A stretch of 64,000 nt of DNA, taken from contig JAGYVD010000007.1 of NCBI GenBank assembly GCA_021209875.1, forward strand, positions 2,852,001 through 2,916,000, given 5' to 3'. Positions 38,751-51,559 of the stretch are shown in pieces (position 1 is the first letter of the stretch; each line of letters begins with the position of its first letter). Below the pieces are notes generated by a model, which worked only from the letters and a program-made list of their open reading frames with translations, did no database searches and was not told where the DNA came from. Source of the stretch: Rosellinia necatrix. Taxonomy: Eukaryota; Ascomycota; Sordariomycetes; Xylariales; Xylariaceae. The position numbers and the translations under genes are program-made.

Positions 38751-39687
38751 GGGGTGTACTATGGATAGCAGATATTTACCATGTGTTGTAGCATAGATCC
38801 TTGAGAATCTGCTGACTGACGTAGATAATGTAACTCGAGCAGACAACTTGTTTGGCTTGTGCTACCGTCGGGCGGAATATCGTGCCTTCCTATTTAGCTA
38901 CTACTATATAAGTGCTTAAGGTATGTAGGTACTGGTAGGGCGCCGCTGTTACGACCTACCTGGGTACTATATACTACATACCACGCTGGTCAAGCGTCCG
39001 AGATCTTGAGCCACTTCGATCCGGCACATACCCACGTCGGGACGCGGTACAGCATGCGTAGCAGCCTGGGCTGGGTACATACATATATGACGAAAATCGG
39101 ATTGCGGGGTAATAAAGCAACTCTGCGGCGGTTGCATTGCACGTCGCGTGCTATTCGCCAGTCTGGCTGTGCAGATTGGAATTGCTAGAAAGAGCCCCCG
39201 AGGGATTTCGGAGTTGATGTTAATTAATAAGACTACTACAGAGCAGGACAAGAAAGACAGCGAAAGCTTATCCGACCACAGATGGGGGGGTTCCGCGATC
39301 AAGCTTGCATGATAAGGTAACGGATGTGCATGCATTAGGAAAGTTTATACGCCGTTGGTATGTACAAAGGTGGGGAGGGGGACATTCCCGAAAATCCCAA
39401 TATATTAGGTAATTTTTGCTGACATAAGTTAAGGTGCCGACTTGAGTAGGTGGAACCTAAGTATTTACCTAGTCTTGGTACTTGAGATTCATAGTCAGGT
39501 CACATGACCAGTCTCATTGCCAGCAATCAGCCAATGGCAGAGCGCGCAAAGGAGCGATTTTGTCCTGCCAGCTGACCAACGGACGACTCTTCGCTTGATA
39601 GCTTTAGCTCCCTCGACGTTCGAACCCTCCTATCGCCATCGCCATCGGCCCAACCACCAACATCACGGACGCTGCAAACCGCCCATC
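38751..39687. other. Intergenic region upstream of QCR7
   Basis: Normal composition, no gene recognised; short open frames at 38967-39335 have no protein-like features. A CCAAT box lies at 39531-39535. Confidence 0.6.
39531..39535 (+). promoter_or_regulatory. CCAAT box upstream of QCR7
   Basis: CAGCCAATGG about 155 bp upstream of the QCR7 start codon. CCAAT boxes bound by the HAP complex control respiratory genes in fungi, and QCR7 is a respiratory gene; binding here is inferred. Confidence 0.4.
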
Positions 39688-40372
39688 ATGTCGTACCCGA
39701 GTCTCGCCCCCTTCGTCCTGAAGCGCCCATGGCTGCGCAACATGCTCACTCCCCTCGCCGGCTGGTACTCCAACGCTGCCGGCTACCGCCAGCTCGGCCT
39801 CCGGTTCGTGCGCTCCGATATTGTCCCCCTTCCGCGCCCCCGACACCAATGCGGACAGACTGTCAATTGGATTTGCACACTTTTCGAGAGGGGGGTTCTC
39901 TCCATTGCGTGGACTTCCGCTGGTCACGGGGGTGTGGTTTGAAAGAAGGAATTGGAGAAACGCTAACCAGCTGGTTTCTTTTGCCGCACAACAGAGCCGA
40001 CGACTTGATCAGCGAGGAGAGCGAGGACGTCCTCCAGGCCCTGAAGCGCCTCTCGCCTCAGGACTCCTATGATCGCGTCTACCGGCTCCGCCGCGCCATC
40101 CAGTGCAGCGTCACCCACAAGCTGCTGCCCAAGGAGCAGTGGACCAAGCCTGAGGAGGTACGTGCGCCTAGTTGGTCCGCCCATTGGACGACCAGTCTAG
40201 ACAATTGGGAGCGAGACGCGACGAATGGAATCCGGGAGACTAAGATTGGCTTGCTGACTGCCAATGTGAAATATAGGACGTGCTATACCTGACCCCCATC
40301 CTCGAGCAGATCCGTGCCGCCGAGAAAGAGAAAGAGGCTCTGGACTCATTGACGGTTGTCAAGGGCCACTAA
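39688..40372 (+). CDS. QCR7: Cytochrome bc1 complex subunit 7 (Qcr7)
   Basis: Three exons: 39688-39803, 39995-40157 and 40277-40372. Introns are 191 bp (GTTCGT donor, AACAG acceptor) and 119 bp (GTACGT donor, TATAG acceptor, CTGAC branch-like site near 40255). The 124-aa product is close to the usual length of the 14-kDa complex III subunit. It reads [18 protein letters not shown], then [17 protein letters not shown] across the first junction, then a [18 protein letters not shown] segment and [16 protein letters not shown] across the second, all characteristic of the family. It is a matrix-facing subunit of ubiquinol-cytochrome c reductase, which passes electrons from ubiquinol to cytochrome c. 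An in-frame ATG farther upstream (39517) opens a longer frame, but the family start is at 39688. Confidence 0.93.
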
Positions 40373-42033
40373 GACAAGCCAAAGCTAGACCAACGGAACT
40401 TGCTAGATTATTAACAAACAATCTCCAATTCGACAGCGTTGCAAAGGGAAACGCGGCCATGCTAGGTGGGTGGGGAGCATGAGGATGGCTACAACTGAAC
40501 CTGTATAAAAGTCACACAACCTCGCATTAGACCAAGGCTCAATAGAAGGAAATTATTATGTAACTGCCTCCGGAACTTCGTGTGGGCAAGGGTATTACGA
40601 TTGTATGCAGGGAGGCGGCTACAATGGTCGTGGTTGTGATGTGATTATGCACAATGGCCCCCACGTCGGGGATGGTTTCATATATAAATATCAAAAGGAA
40701 GCCAGTGGTAAACCCTCGTGTCCCTTGTTTCTCTTGGGAGGCGGAAGACCGATACTAGCTGAAACACGTTGTATATATGGGACGCCGTGTTTAGTCTCAG
40801 TTATACTTCAACCGAACGTGACCAACTAGCACAAATTAACAACGTGTATGATAATTGATGCCAATGTATTTATATTCGTGGCCACTGTCGACAGGTAGAG
40901 CTTCAATCCCTCATCTCACTCACGGACAACAGAGAGGGCGTAGTGAACCTCTAAAAAGCCGTGTTCGAAATGGTCACGTCCTGTACGAAGTAGTTGAAGA
41001 CTACCACCCAACGGTGAAATGATAATGTTTTTATGATTATATTCCTCATTGCCGGCCATATTTGCCTAATGCCCTCCGAATGTTTGTGTTGACATTCACG
41101 ACTAATTCTCGCCTATCCCTATATGATACCATCCAAAGCAGGACAATATAGCTAGAGGAAATGTGTATACACATAGCATCATCACGGTCACTAGTAATTC
41201 TGTACGGGGAAAGAAGAAGAAAACACAATCACAAACACAGATACCATAGCATAATATATATATTAGTCTTTTTTTTTGTTTTCAACTCGTACGCACCACA
41301 GACCCCTGGCTGTAGTGCTCTAATCTGCACGGTTGCCCCTCAGGCGTTAGGTAGCCGATTGTATGCCTCTTCGCCGCCACCACCACACCACCACCGTCAC
41401 CATCACCGCCAACCCCCTACCAATTGCGCCAACCCATGTAACCAGAATCTGTCACTGCACCGCTGCCGAATGCCAGTTCATCTAAGGCCCATGACGGCAT
41501 ACTCATCCCCGACCACTACCTGCGAATGGACTGGCCACACTCGGCCAGACTCCATAACAGTAATGCATTACATAGACAGACAGATTGTGATAACGGTAAA
41601 CCCTATTCAAGCGTTTGGCTATGCGGCCTTTTAACGGCTCGGATGGACGTTGACGACGCATGCTGTGGTTTGTATCCAGTGGCTTGCCTGCAAGGCTCAG
41701 CCGAAATATCCCTCGATACCGGTTGTGACAAACAAACAGACAAACAAACAAACAACAAAAAAATAGAATAGAAAGGCAGGGGAAGAAATCATAAACCCCA
41801 GCCGTTTCCCCAACTCCTCTTTTTCGGGCGTAAAGCCGAAGATTCTAACAGTCCGAGTAGTGGAGGCACATATCGTGACTTTTCGTACAGTAATAGGCAT
41901 GTTGTAGAAATCCTGTCAAGATGAATCGCCCAAGACCATTCGATATAAATCGATACAATGAAGAGTATATGCAGACGGGAGACGTGGGGTTTTGTGTGGG
42001 TAACTGTTGTTAAAATGGGTCTATTGCATTCGA
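40373..42033. other. Intergenic region between QCR7 and the GT62 gene
   Basis: The two genes converge on this 1.66 kb. No gene recognised. Small CCA/CAC-rich tracts (about 41377-41410) and ACAAACAGACAAACAA repeats (about 41728-41758) make low-complexity open frames that I reject. Confidence 0.6.
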
Positions 42034-43538
<1,505 letters not shown>

Positions 43539-44061
43539 GGTGGGCTTCTCGGGTGGCCCTCAGCACCACTCGGATTGTGTGGGAGCGAACTGTGATCTAA
43601 TCCAGGCTGCGGCCGAAAAACTCTGGGCCCCGAGAACTCCGGCCAGTCCCAGCGCGGCGCGGACCGTCGAGAGAGAAGCTGTAGACACGGGAAGGCGAGA
43701 ATTAGATCCAGCCGGGAGCGACGGTCAGGTTGGTGAACGGATGTCGCCACCAGAGGGACGTAGACGGAGGGACGCAATGGCAGTCGAAGTCGAAGCTCGG
43801 GGAGGACGGCGATCCAGCGGGAGAGGAGGGAGGGGGGAAGGGGGCCTCTCGTCGCTCGACGGATTCGCAATGTTGGAGTTGTGAATGTATTAGAATGGTG
43901 TGCGAATCTGAGGGGGCTATTAGGCGCGTAGCAGGAGAGATTGGTTGTCGAGGTGTATGGGTCACCCAATTCGCAGATCGAAGGGAGAATGGGGATGGGG
44001 GCAAAGAGGAAAATCTTATTCGACAGCCTAGCCTGCCAATGCCGGCCAATGTAATGTACAA

Positions 44062-44135
44062 GTAGGTAGTAGGTAGTGTAGTGTAGTGTAGTGTAGTATG
44101 TAGTGTGTGTAGTGTGTGTAGTGTACTGCCCTCGG
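44062..44135. repeat. GTAGTGT-type tandem array
   Basis: Successive GTAGGTAGTAG, TAGTG and TAGTGTGTG units, about 530-600 bp upstream of the GT62 start codon. Degenerate simple repeat. Confidence 0.8.
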
Positions 44136-46030
44136 TAGGGATGCAACAACCGCAGCGGGCGAGCACACTCGGCGGCTTAGACCTTAGACTTGGACTGCCT
44201 CGACTAGGTTATACCACGTAGGTGATGGCCCTGGTGGCTCAACACCCTCAACACATCAGACGGAAGCCAAGACAAGATTAGTGGTTAGTGGCCGTTGGAG
44301 CCCAGGCCTGGTACCCAGTGTAGGCAGCCCGACAGCGAGAAATTGGCGAAGATGTGTCGCAGAAGGTAGCCCTAATTGAGGACCTATACCCATCCGTCGA
44401 GCTGTCAGCGTTCTCCAGACGCGTCCAGAACTGTTAGATAGCTGGAGAAGTGGTTAGTCGGTGGATGCGGCATCAATCTTGGAAGTTCTCTGCTAACCGT
44501 GTAGTTACTAGGTATGTAGTGCACACTAAGAGAAAATCAGGGGGGGGGAGATGGAGCTGCCGTGTGCCATGTACTCCAGTACTCGCCGGCCATGGCGCGG
44601 GTGCCTCCACTTTTGTGTATATACCCTATCTTTAGTACATGTGGTATAGGTACCTGCTATCTCGCATCAGATGGTTGATTGGGGGAGTGGGTGGGGATGG
44701 GGGGGTTTCGCTTGCGGAGATAACCAGAGCAAAAGACAAGGACAGCACCGGAAACAGGCACCTTACCTGATCTAAGGTTGGTAGGAGATTTCAGCACCGA
44801 CTCAGATAAGAAGTATCTGACCCTCGAATGCGACTTATTTCACACCTGGACAGACTCAGTACCGTGAGTACCACCTACAACAAAGTTAAAGTATGGCACC
44901 AGGCAGGTAAATAGTGCGACATCCTCCTTCGTGAACTATTAATATCGTCGGTCTATGTACTTGTATGCTACATAGGTAGATAGCTCAACATCGATTTTTG
45001 ACTTTGCAAACATGATGGTTCTGTTTAAATACCTAAGTACAAATAGTTGGTACCGAGAGGAAGGAAATCAAAAGAGTGCATAGCAGTCCGGCATCAAGCT
45101 TTTTCTCCCTCGGAAACAACGCACACATACAGCTGCGAATAGGGGTAAGAAAATGTGCGTGGGCTAGGTAGGTATTGCGCTATGCGCTGAAGGTGCGCCT
45201 GCTGTGCCTGTAAGACGCTGTCGCATTGCATGTGCCAGGGATACGACCGTGTCTAAAATCTCGTGTTAAGACAACTAGCCGCAGCTTGTTTCCAGTCAAG
45301 GAAGGAACATATTGCCTGCCTCCATGCCGCCATATTTAAGCAGTTGGCTGGCTATCGACCTACCTGCCTTGCCTGCTTATGTATGTACTTGGTTTTACAG
45401 CCTAAACAGTATAAACCGGACAACTGGAATCTGCTCGAATACATACACACCAGGCGGAGAGGACTCCATGTCATGCATGCTGGTAAGTGTAATTTCCCTG
45501 GACCTACCAACACACTCAATTACATGTCTGTTATGTACTTACATACATAGTAGAGCTCCAGCGACAAGATGTGGGGCATGCAACATTAGTCTTGGCATGT
45601 TACCATCAGGCTAATAATCATGCTAGTCCCAAATGAACAACAGATGCAATTCTCAGCTTCCCAGCTCTAGGGTGACAGTACTTTGCTGGCCCTCATGAGC
45701 CCAATACCCAAGTACCGAGGCAACTTACAGTTTGAACCATCGACCGACGGGATTCCATGAACGAACGTAGAACTCAAAGTCCAGGGGTTGCGCCTGAAAC
45801 TCGTCATGAATGAGGCTGAAAGCAATTTCCATCCTTACGATGCTAGTAACTAGCCAGTACCTCTAACCACATATGCAGCACCAAACACCACGACCTGAAC
45901 TAGGTTAGGGGGCAGATCGCCAAGTACCAAGATGACAGAACAAGGGCGCAACACTCCCGGCATCAACACCACTGTACGGAGTACACAGAACCAGCCATCA
46001 CGGAGCACCGGGTATGCGCACCAAGCACCA

Positions 46031-46097
46031 TGCACCACCACCACTACCACCACCACCACTACCACCACCACCACTACCACCACCACCACTACTACAC
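46031..46097. repeat. (ACC)n/(CCACCACTA)n microsatellite
   Basis: About 67 bp of ACC triplets with regular ACT interruptions. It creates artificial poly-Thr and poly-Val frames on the two strands. Confidence 0.9.
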
Positions 46098-46678
46098 TAC
46101 TACCGCCACGCACGGATGTGTATGAGTGGGAGCAAAGACTCATTCCGATATCTAGGCAGCTAGATAGTGCAACCATCATGTCATATTATACATTATACAT
46201 TTAGTTGATCGAATTATGGAAGCCTCTGATTAGATCGACCAGAATGAACACCTGACGACCGAAGCGCCTACCTAATTAGTAAGAGAACTGTCAACTTATT
46301 TTCTCATGGAGAGATAAAGTGTATTAGGATATGATCACCATCTTCAAAGTCGGCCCCTGAATGCTCATCGCCCAAGTCGCTCTGTCTCAATCGCCTCTGT
46401 CGTTCTCTACATCACTTCTCTCAAGGCGCATCTCCACCATCACATCGCCCCATTACTATTGTAAAGAGGCATTCTTGTATGCAAGCCAACCCCCGGGCCG
46501 ATGTTTCACCAGAACCTTGAAGACCGTTAATCGAGATTACCAAGGCAATTCTCCGGAACTACATCGTGTATCACCTCAACCGAACCACAGCGAACTCGCA
46601 ATCCATTTCGTAAATATCCGAGGAGTTACACTGCGGTCTATAATTAGCAAGGGCCTAAATTTGCAGCTGGTGGCAAAT

Positions 46679-47941
46679 ATGTCAACACGCAGGTCAGCGC
46701 GGCTAATCGCCGCCTCGAAGCCTGATACCGCGGCCCCCTCATCGGCCGTGGCGGCGCCGCCACCTCCCGCCCCAGCGCCGAAGGGGCGCAAGAGGAAGGC
46801 GGGAGCAGATGAGGCAGCTAAAGAAGCAGCCGCAAAAGTGCCCACAGTGCCCAATAAGCGGCGTCGCGCACAGAAGGCCAGCACCCCACCACCACCGGCA
46901 CCGACACCAACCCCAGGCAATGTCAAGCTGATTGCAGAGGCCGCCGCGCCGCAGGCCCCCGTCCCCGCGACCCCGCCGGCCAAGAAGCCGCGGGCGGCGG
47001 CCGTGGAGCGGCTCGCGGACTCCAACGCGACGCTCGCGACGCTTCTCTCGCCCGAGACGTCACGGGTCATAACCAACAAAAAGACCAGGTCGCGCTCGCC
47101 CTCGGCCTCGCCCACGAAGGGGAAGAAGAAGGCCGCCCCCGCGGTGGCGTCCGCGGCACTCGCGGCGCCCGGCGGCATCCTCGAGGAGGCGAACCTGTTC
47201 CTGATCTCCGTGGACGCGCGGATGCGCCCTCTCATTGAGAACCACCACTGCCGCATCTTCTCGCCCGAGGGTCTGGCCGAGCAGATCGACCCGTTCGAGT
47301 CGCTGTGCAGCGGCATCATCTCGCAGCAGGTCTCGGGCGCTGCCGCCAAGTCTATCAAGCGGCGCTTCGTCGCCCTGTTCTACGGAACCGCCGCTGCCGC
47401 CGATCCGCCAGCGAAGGAGGAGGCGGAGGAGGCGGAGGAGGATGAGGAGGAGGAGGGGGGAAAGGACTCTGATCTCGAGGAGCGCCGGTTCCCGCAGCCG
47501 TCGCAGGTCGTCGATGTGCCGCTCGAGACGCTGCGCACGGCCGGCCTCTCGCAGCGCAAGGCCGAGTACGTGTCCGGGCTAGCGCGCAAGTTCGTCGAGG
47601 GCGAGCTGTCGGCGCAGCTCCTGGCCGACGCGCCCTACGAGGAGGTCATCGCCCGGCTGACGGCCGTCCGCGGCCTCGGCCTCTGGTCCGCCGAGATGTT
47701 CGCCTGCTTCGCGCTCAAGCGCATCGATGTCTTCTCCCTCGGCGACCTGGGCGTCCAGCGCGGCATGGCCGCCTTCGTCGGCCGCGACGTCGCCAAGCTC
47801 AAGAGCAAAGGGGGCGGCAAGTTCAAGTACATGAGCGAGGCCGACATGCGCGAGCTCTCGGACCGCTTCCGCCCCTACCGGACCTTGTTCATGTGGTACA
47901 TGTGGCGCGTCGAGGAGACGGATATCAGCACGATGGAGTGA
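46679..47941 (+). CDS. DNA-3-methyladenine glycosylase, AlkA/Mag1 type (HhH-GPD)
   Basis: Single exon, 420 aa from ATG at 46679 (MSTRRSARL). It removes alkylated bases such as 3-methyladenine to start base excision repair. Residues 1 to about 165 are a basic, Ala/Pro/Lys-rich, probably disordered tail with several nuclear-localisation-like clusters (KGRKRK, NKRRR, KKPR). The HhH-GPD domain follows: an SGIISQQVSGAAAKSIKRRF helix, then the helix-hairpin-helix GLGLWSAEM at 332-340 and the catalytic Asp at about 356 in SLGDLGVQRG. An acidic insert (Glu/Asp-rich, near 47418-47483) interrupts the domain. The gene is very GC-rich. The frame stays open 106 codons further upstream to an ATG at 46361, so a longer form starting there is possible. 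Confidence 0.88.
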   Translation: MSTRRSARLIAASKPDTAAPSSAVAAPPPPAPAPKGRKRKAGADEAAKEAAAKVPTVPNKRRRAQKASTPPPPAPTPTPGNVKLIAEAAAPQAPVPATPPAKKPRAAAVERLADSNATLATLLSPETSRVITNKKTRSRSPSASPTKGKKKAAPAVASAALAAPGGILEEANLFLISVDARMRPLIENHHCRIFSPEGLAEQIDPFESLCSGIISQQVSGAAAKSIKRRFVALFYGTAAAADPPAKEEAEEAEEDEEEEGGKDSDLEERRFPQPSQVVDVPLETLRTAGLSQRKAEYVSGLARKFVEGELSAQLLADAPYEEVIARLTAVRGLGLWSAEMFACFALKRIDVFSLGDLGVQRGMAAFVGRDVAKLKSKGGGKFKYMSEADMRELSDRFRPYRTLFMWYMWRVEETDISTME

Positions 47942-49823
47942 GCGGTTGTTGTGGATCCCCCCCCCTTGAGGGCAGAATCAGAAAGTGTGCAATACTAGCA
48001 TATGTTAGACCGGTGGTTGTATGTACCCAATGGTTAGTCCTGGGTAACCAGTTGGAGATGAGCACGCGACCAATCAGCAGCAAGCCCCAGAGGCGGGAGT
48101 GCTGTGCGACTGGTGATGCCTCAGTCCTGTCACCTTACTAATCGCATCATCGACGAACGAGCTTTGGTTTGAGTAACCTGCCAGCATAGGCAATGACCTT
48201 GGGTCGGCTTCATGCAACTGATTCATCGTCCACGGCCGATAGAAACCGTGGTTTGTACTGGGATTGTATAATCGCCTACCTCAGGCGATAAATCTGTTCC
48301 CGGATCGAACCCTGGGTATACCTATGAATCCCGACTCTTGAATATGAAAAGGTGGAAACCGTCGGGAATAAAGAATATCTTGCCTGTCCTGTCCTGTCCT
48401 GTCCTGTCCCACGATCGTACCAAACATGGAAATCAGGTTTTTTTCACATGTTACCCTTCTTTACTTATCCCAAGCCACATATTGTGCATGAAAGTTCCTG
48501 TAAAGTAAGCGATATCGAGTCACAATTAATACTACCCGTTATTACCACTCACTCTACCATGCCCCTTCGTGCTTTACTCCAAGAACTCAATAGGAGTTAC
48601 TGGGATCAGTTTGGTTGATTTTCATGTCGTATGCGCTTCGAGATTTCCCCAAATGCGACAGTAGCAGATTGCGGCCCCCGAACAACCCTATCGACTTCGG
48701 TACGCAACAAAAATTGCCCTGTCTTGAGTAAGGGGGACGAACATCGCGGTGAAGGCGAAACAGCGCACGAGAAAGGGGGCCAAGAAAAAAGGGAAGGTGT
48801 GAGGGAGAAACAATACGGCGGTCGGCCAGCAAGGTAGCGGACATGCCTCAAACTGTCCTTATTACGGGATTCTTCACGTATCTCCTTTGATTGCTACCTC
48901 TACTGTATATACCGTCATATCAGCAGTAATGCCGCGCGTTCAGCATCACGATGCCGGTTCTGCACACAGGACGGCCCCGGCTTCTGCCTCGTTCGCACAA
49001 AAAAATAAGGCCGCTAGCTAGGATGAAGTCCATGCCCTCCGGTGAATTGTTCCGTGAGGTCCGTAGAGCTAGTCATCCGAGGCGCTTCTCCGCATCCCGG
49101 CAGCATGGCTTTATGCCACAACCACGGCATATAAGGTGGGTTTCGCAGGGGGGGGATTAGGAACCCCTGTGGTATATAGTAGAGATGGAAGCGGAGGCCA
49201 TTTGGGGAAACGGAGCCACCATGTAACCTGCGCCGGCGGGACTAATTTGAATGGCGATGGACGCGTGGGTTTTAGTCCTACATATCCTGGCGCATCTCTA
49301 TTACTATCTTCCGTTCTAGGAGCCAAGGCCGAGCTTTTCGTGGGTAAACTTACACCCGCTGCCTACACTACTACCGCAGGGCGATCTGCCAGGCAGGGGT
49401 CGGGGCACAAGCAACGCATTGACGCGGTCAATTGATGTCAAATTTGCCATCGGAGTAAGAATATCGCTTGTTTTTGAATACCCGTCGTTGAAAGAAGCTA
49501 ACTTGGGGAAGGAATACACTAGGAGGCCATGTCCTCCTCGTTCTGCTATGCGGGGATCGTCTTAAATCTATCTCCAAATGCATCTCACCCAGGGGACAAG
49601 GTTGCAATGAACCGCGGATCGAAAGGTCCAGTCGAGACGAGACGGAGAATACAGAGCGCGTCGGCTCGAGCGGTGTAATAACACCCGCCAGTATAATGCA
49701 TACATGTATATAATATATCACCCGCCCTCCCCTACGAGGACCGAGATGTTTCCCCAGGGCACAGCACCATCAGAACCGCAAGCCTCTCCTTCGCCTACCA
49801 CAAGATAGCTCGATTACTCGACA
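47942..49823. other. Intergenic region
   Basis: 1.9 kb between the glycosylase and the tannase-family gene. No gene recognised; several short open frames lack protein-like features. It contains a (CCTGT)n array of about five to six units at 48375-48408. Confidence 0.6.
48375..48408. repeat. (CCTGT)n pentamer array
   Basis: Five to six tandem CCTGT units followed by CCC. Simple repeat. Confidence 0.9.
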
Positions 49824-51559
49824 ATGCGCGGATCCTCTAGCGCGCTGGCCCTGAGCCTGGGCAGCGCCCTCGCGGTGGCCCAAGCGACATCTCTGGCGGA
49901 GCTCTGCACGGTCGACTACGTGACGGCGGCGCTCCCCGTGGAAGACCTCGGGCTGGCGGTGACCATCGACCCGTCCTCGGTGACGGCGGCGCTGTCGACG
50001 AACAAGACGGTCGGCTCGGCCTGGTACCCGTCGGCGGTGGTGGACTACTGCACGGTGACGTTCGCGTACTCGCACGACGGCCTGCACAACGACACGGTGC
50101 ACGTGTCGTACCTGGTGCCGGCGCCGGGGCGGTTCGCGAACCGGTACCTGTCGACGGGTGGGGGGCGGGCTGGCGATCAACTCGGGGGGCGCAGTACACG
50201 CCGAGCGGGATCGTGGCGGGGGCGGTGGCGGGAATTACGGACGGCGGGTTCGGGTCGTTCGCGACGCAGTTCGACGCGGCGTTCCTGCGGGCCAACGGCA
50301 CCGTCGACTGGCAGGCGACGTACATGTTCGGGTACCGGGCGCACCGCGAGCTGGCCGTGCTCGGCAAGCGGCTCGCGCGCAACCTGTTCGCCGTCCCCGA
50401 CGCCGACCGCCTCTACGCCTACTACCAGGGCTGCTCCGAGGGCGGCCGCGAGGGCTGGAGCCAGGCCCAGCGCTTCGCGGACCAGTTCGACGGCCTCGTC
50501 ACCGGCGCCCCGGCCCTGCGCTTCAGCCAGCTGCAGACGAACCACCTCTCCGGCGGCGTGCTCGAGGAGGCCGCCGGCTACTACCCGCCCCCCTGCGAGC
50601 TCGAGAAGATCCGGAACCTCACGATCGCCGCCTGCGACGCGCTCGACGGCAGGGTCGACGGCGTCGTCGCCCGCTCCGACCTCTGCCGGCTCGAGTTCGA
50701 CTACGAGACGACCGTCGGCACGCCCTACTACTGCGCGGCTTCCGCGGGTGGCGGCTTCCCCGGCAGCGGCGGGGGCGCGACGCCCGAGCAGAACGGCACC
50801 GTGACGGCCGAGGCCGCGGCCATCGCCAAGGCCTTCACCGAGGGCCTGATCGACTCGGAGGGGCGGCGCGTCTACCTCAACCCGCAGCCGGGGTCGACGT
50901 TCGCGGACGCGCGGACGAGCTACGACGCGGCCGCGGGGACGTGGACGCCGGCCCCCTTGTCGCTCGGGGGCGGGTGGATCACGCGGTTCCTGCGGCTCGA
51001 GGACAAGAGCAACCTGGACACGCTGGCGGGCGTGACGGTGGACCAGCTGCGCGACTGGATGGCGCAGGGGATGCAGACGTACTACGACTCGCTGCAGACG
51101 ACGTGGCCGGCGCTCGGGGGCCTGCGCGACGCCGGCGCCAAGGTGCTCGTGGTGCACGGCGAGGCCGACAGCTCGATCCCGGCGGGCTCGTCGGTACACT
51201 ACTACGAGTCGGTGCGGCGCGCCATGTACGGCGACCTCGCGTACCGCGACGGCACCGCCGCCCTCGACGACTTCCTCCGCCTCTTCCTCGTCCCCGGCGC
51301 CGAGCACTGCGGCAGCAACGCCGCCCAGCCCGGCGCCGGCTGGCCCGCCACCACCCTCCAGACCGTCATCGACTGGGTCGAGAACGGCGTCGCGCCCGCG
51401 ACCCTCAACACCACCGGCCAGAGCATCGGCAGCGTCTGCCGGTGGCCGCTACGGCCGCTATGGTCGGCCAACGGGACCGAGTCTGATTGCGTGTTTGATC
51501 AGAAGTCCGTTGACTCGTGGATGTACGAGTTCGACGCCTTCAAATTTCCGGTCTACTAG
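49824..51559 (+). pseudogene. Secreted tannase/feruloyl esterase family protein, frame broken at two G6 runs
   Basis: Alpha/beta hydrolase of the tannase family (PF07519), which cleaves plant phenolic esters outside the cell. A signal peptide lies at residues 1 to about 21 (MRGSSSALALSLGSALAVAQA). The nucleophile box GCSEGG is at 50429-50446, the acid loop VHGEAD at 51152-51169 and the His-Cys box GAEHCG at 51298-51315: the Ser-Asp-His triad plus the cysteines beside Ser and His typical of the family. The reading frame shifts twice, in G runs at 50160-50165 and 50184-50189. Removing one G at each would give one frame of 577 codons through the conserved STGGGG...INSG segment. Either the gene is a recent pseudogene or these are homopolymer errors in the assembly. 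Both sides of the break look well conserved, which favours an intact gene. Coding DNA is extremely GC-rich. Confidence 0.82.

Larger units (their letters stand above)
43539..46678. other. Intergenic region between the GT62 gene and the DNA glycosylase
   Basis: The two genes are divergently transcribed from this 3.1 kb. No further gene recognised. It holds a GTAGTGT-type tandem array (about 44062-44135), a GGGGGG tract near 44540, and an ACC/CCACTA microsatellite (about 46031-46097). The segment 46361-46678 is an open N-terminal extension in frame with the glycosylase (see findings). Confidence 0.55.

Noticed and set aside
45850..46204. Poly-Val and poly-Thr open frames on opposite strands
   Set aside because: Produced by the ACC microsatellite at 46031-46097.
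46576..47358. 260-codon minus-strand frame
   Set aside because: Antisense of the GC-rich disordered tail of the glycosylase, with Ala/Gly-rich composition.
48240..48340. A tRNA on the minus strand, suggested by a B-box-like GGTTCGATCC
   Set aside because: No A-box or acceptor pairing at the right distance.
50157..50200. A short intron to explain the tannase frame change
   Set aside because: The only candidate (GTGGGG...GCAG) would be about 37 bp, leaves the wrong frame, and would remove a conserved family segment.
50177..51307. 376-codon open frame on the minus strand
   Set aside because: Antisense shadow of the very GC-rich tannase-family gene; the translation is a low-complexity Arg/Val/Ala string.
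50158..51486. 442-codon plus-strand frame overlapping the tannase
   Set aside because: Arg-rich out-of-frame shadow; only the first ~14 codons (GGGLAINSGG) belong to the real protein, between the two frame breaks.
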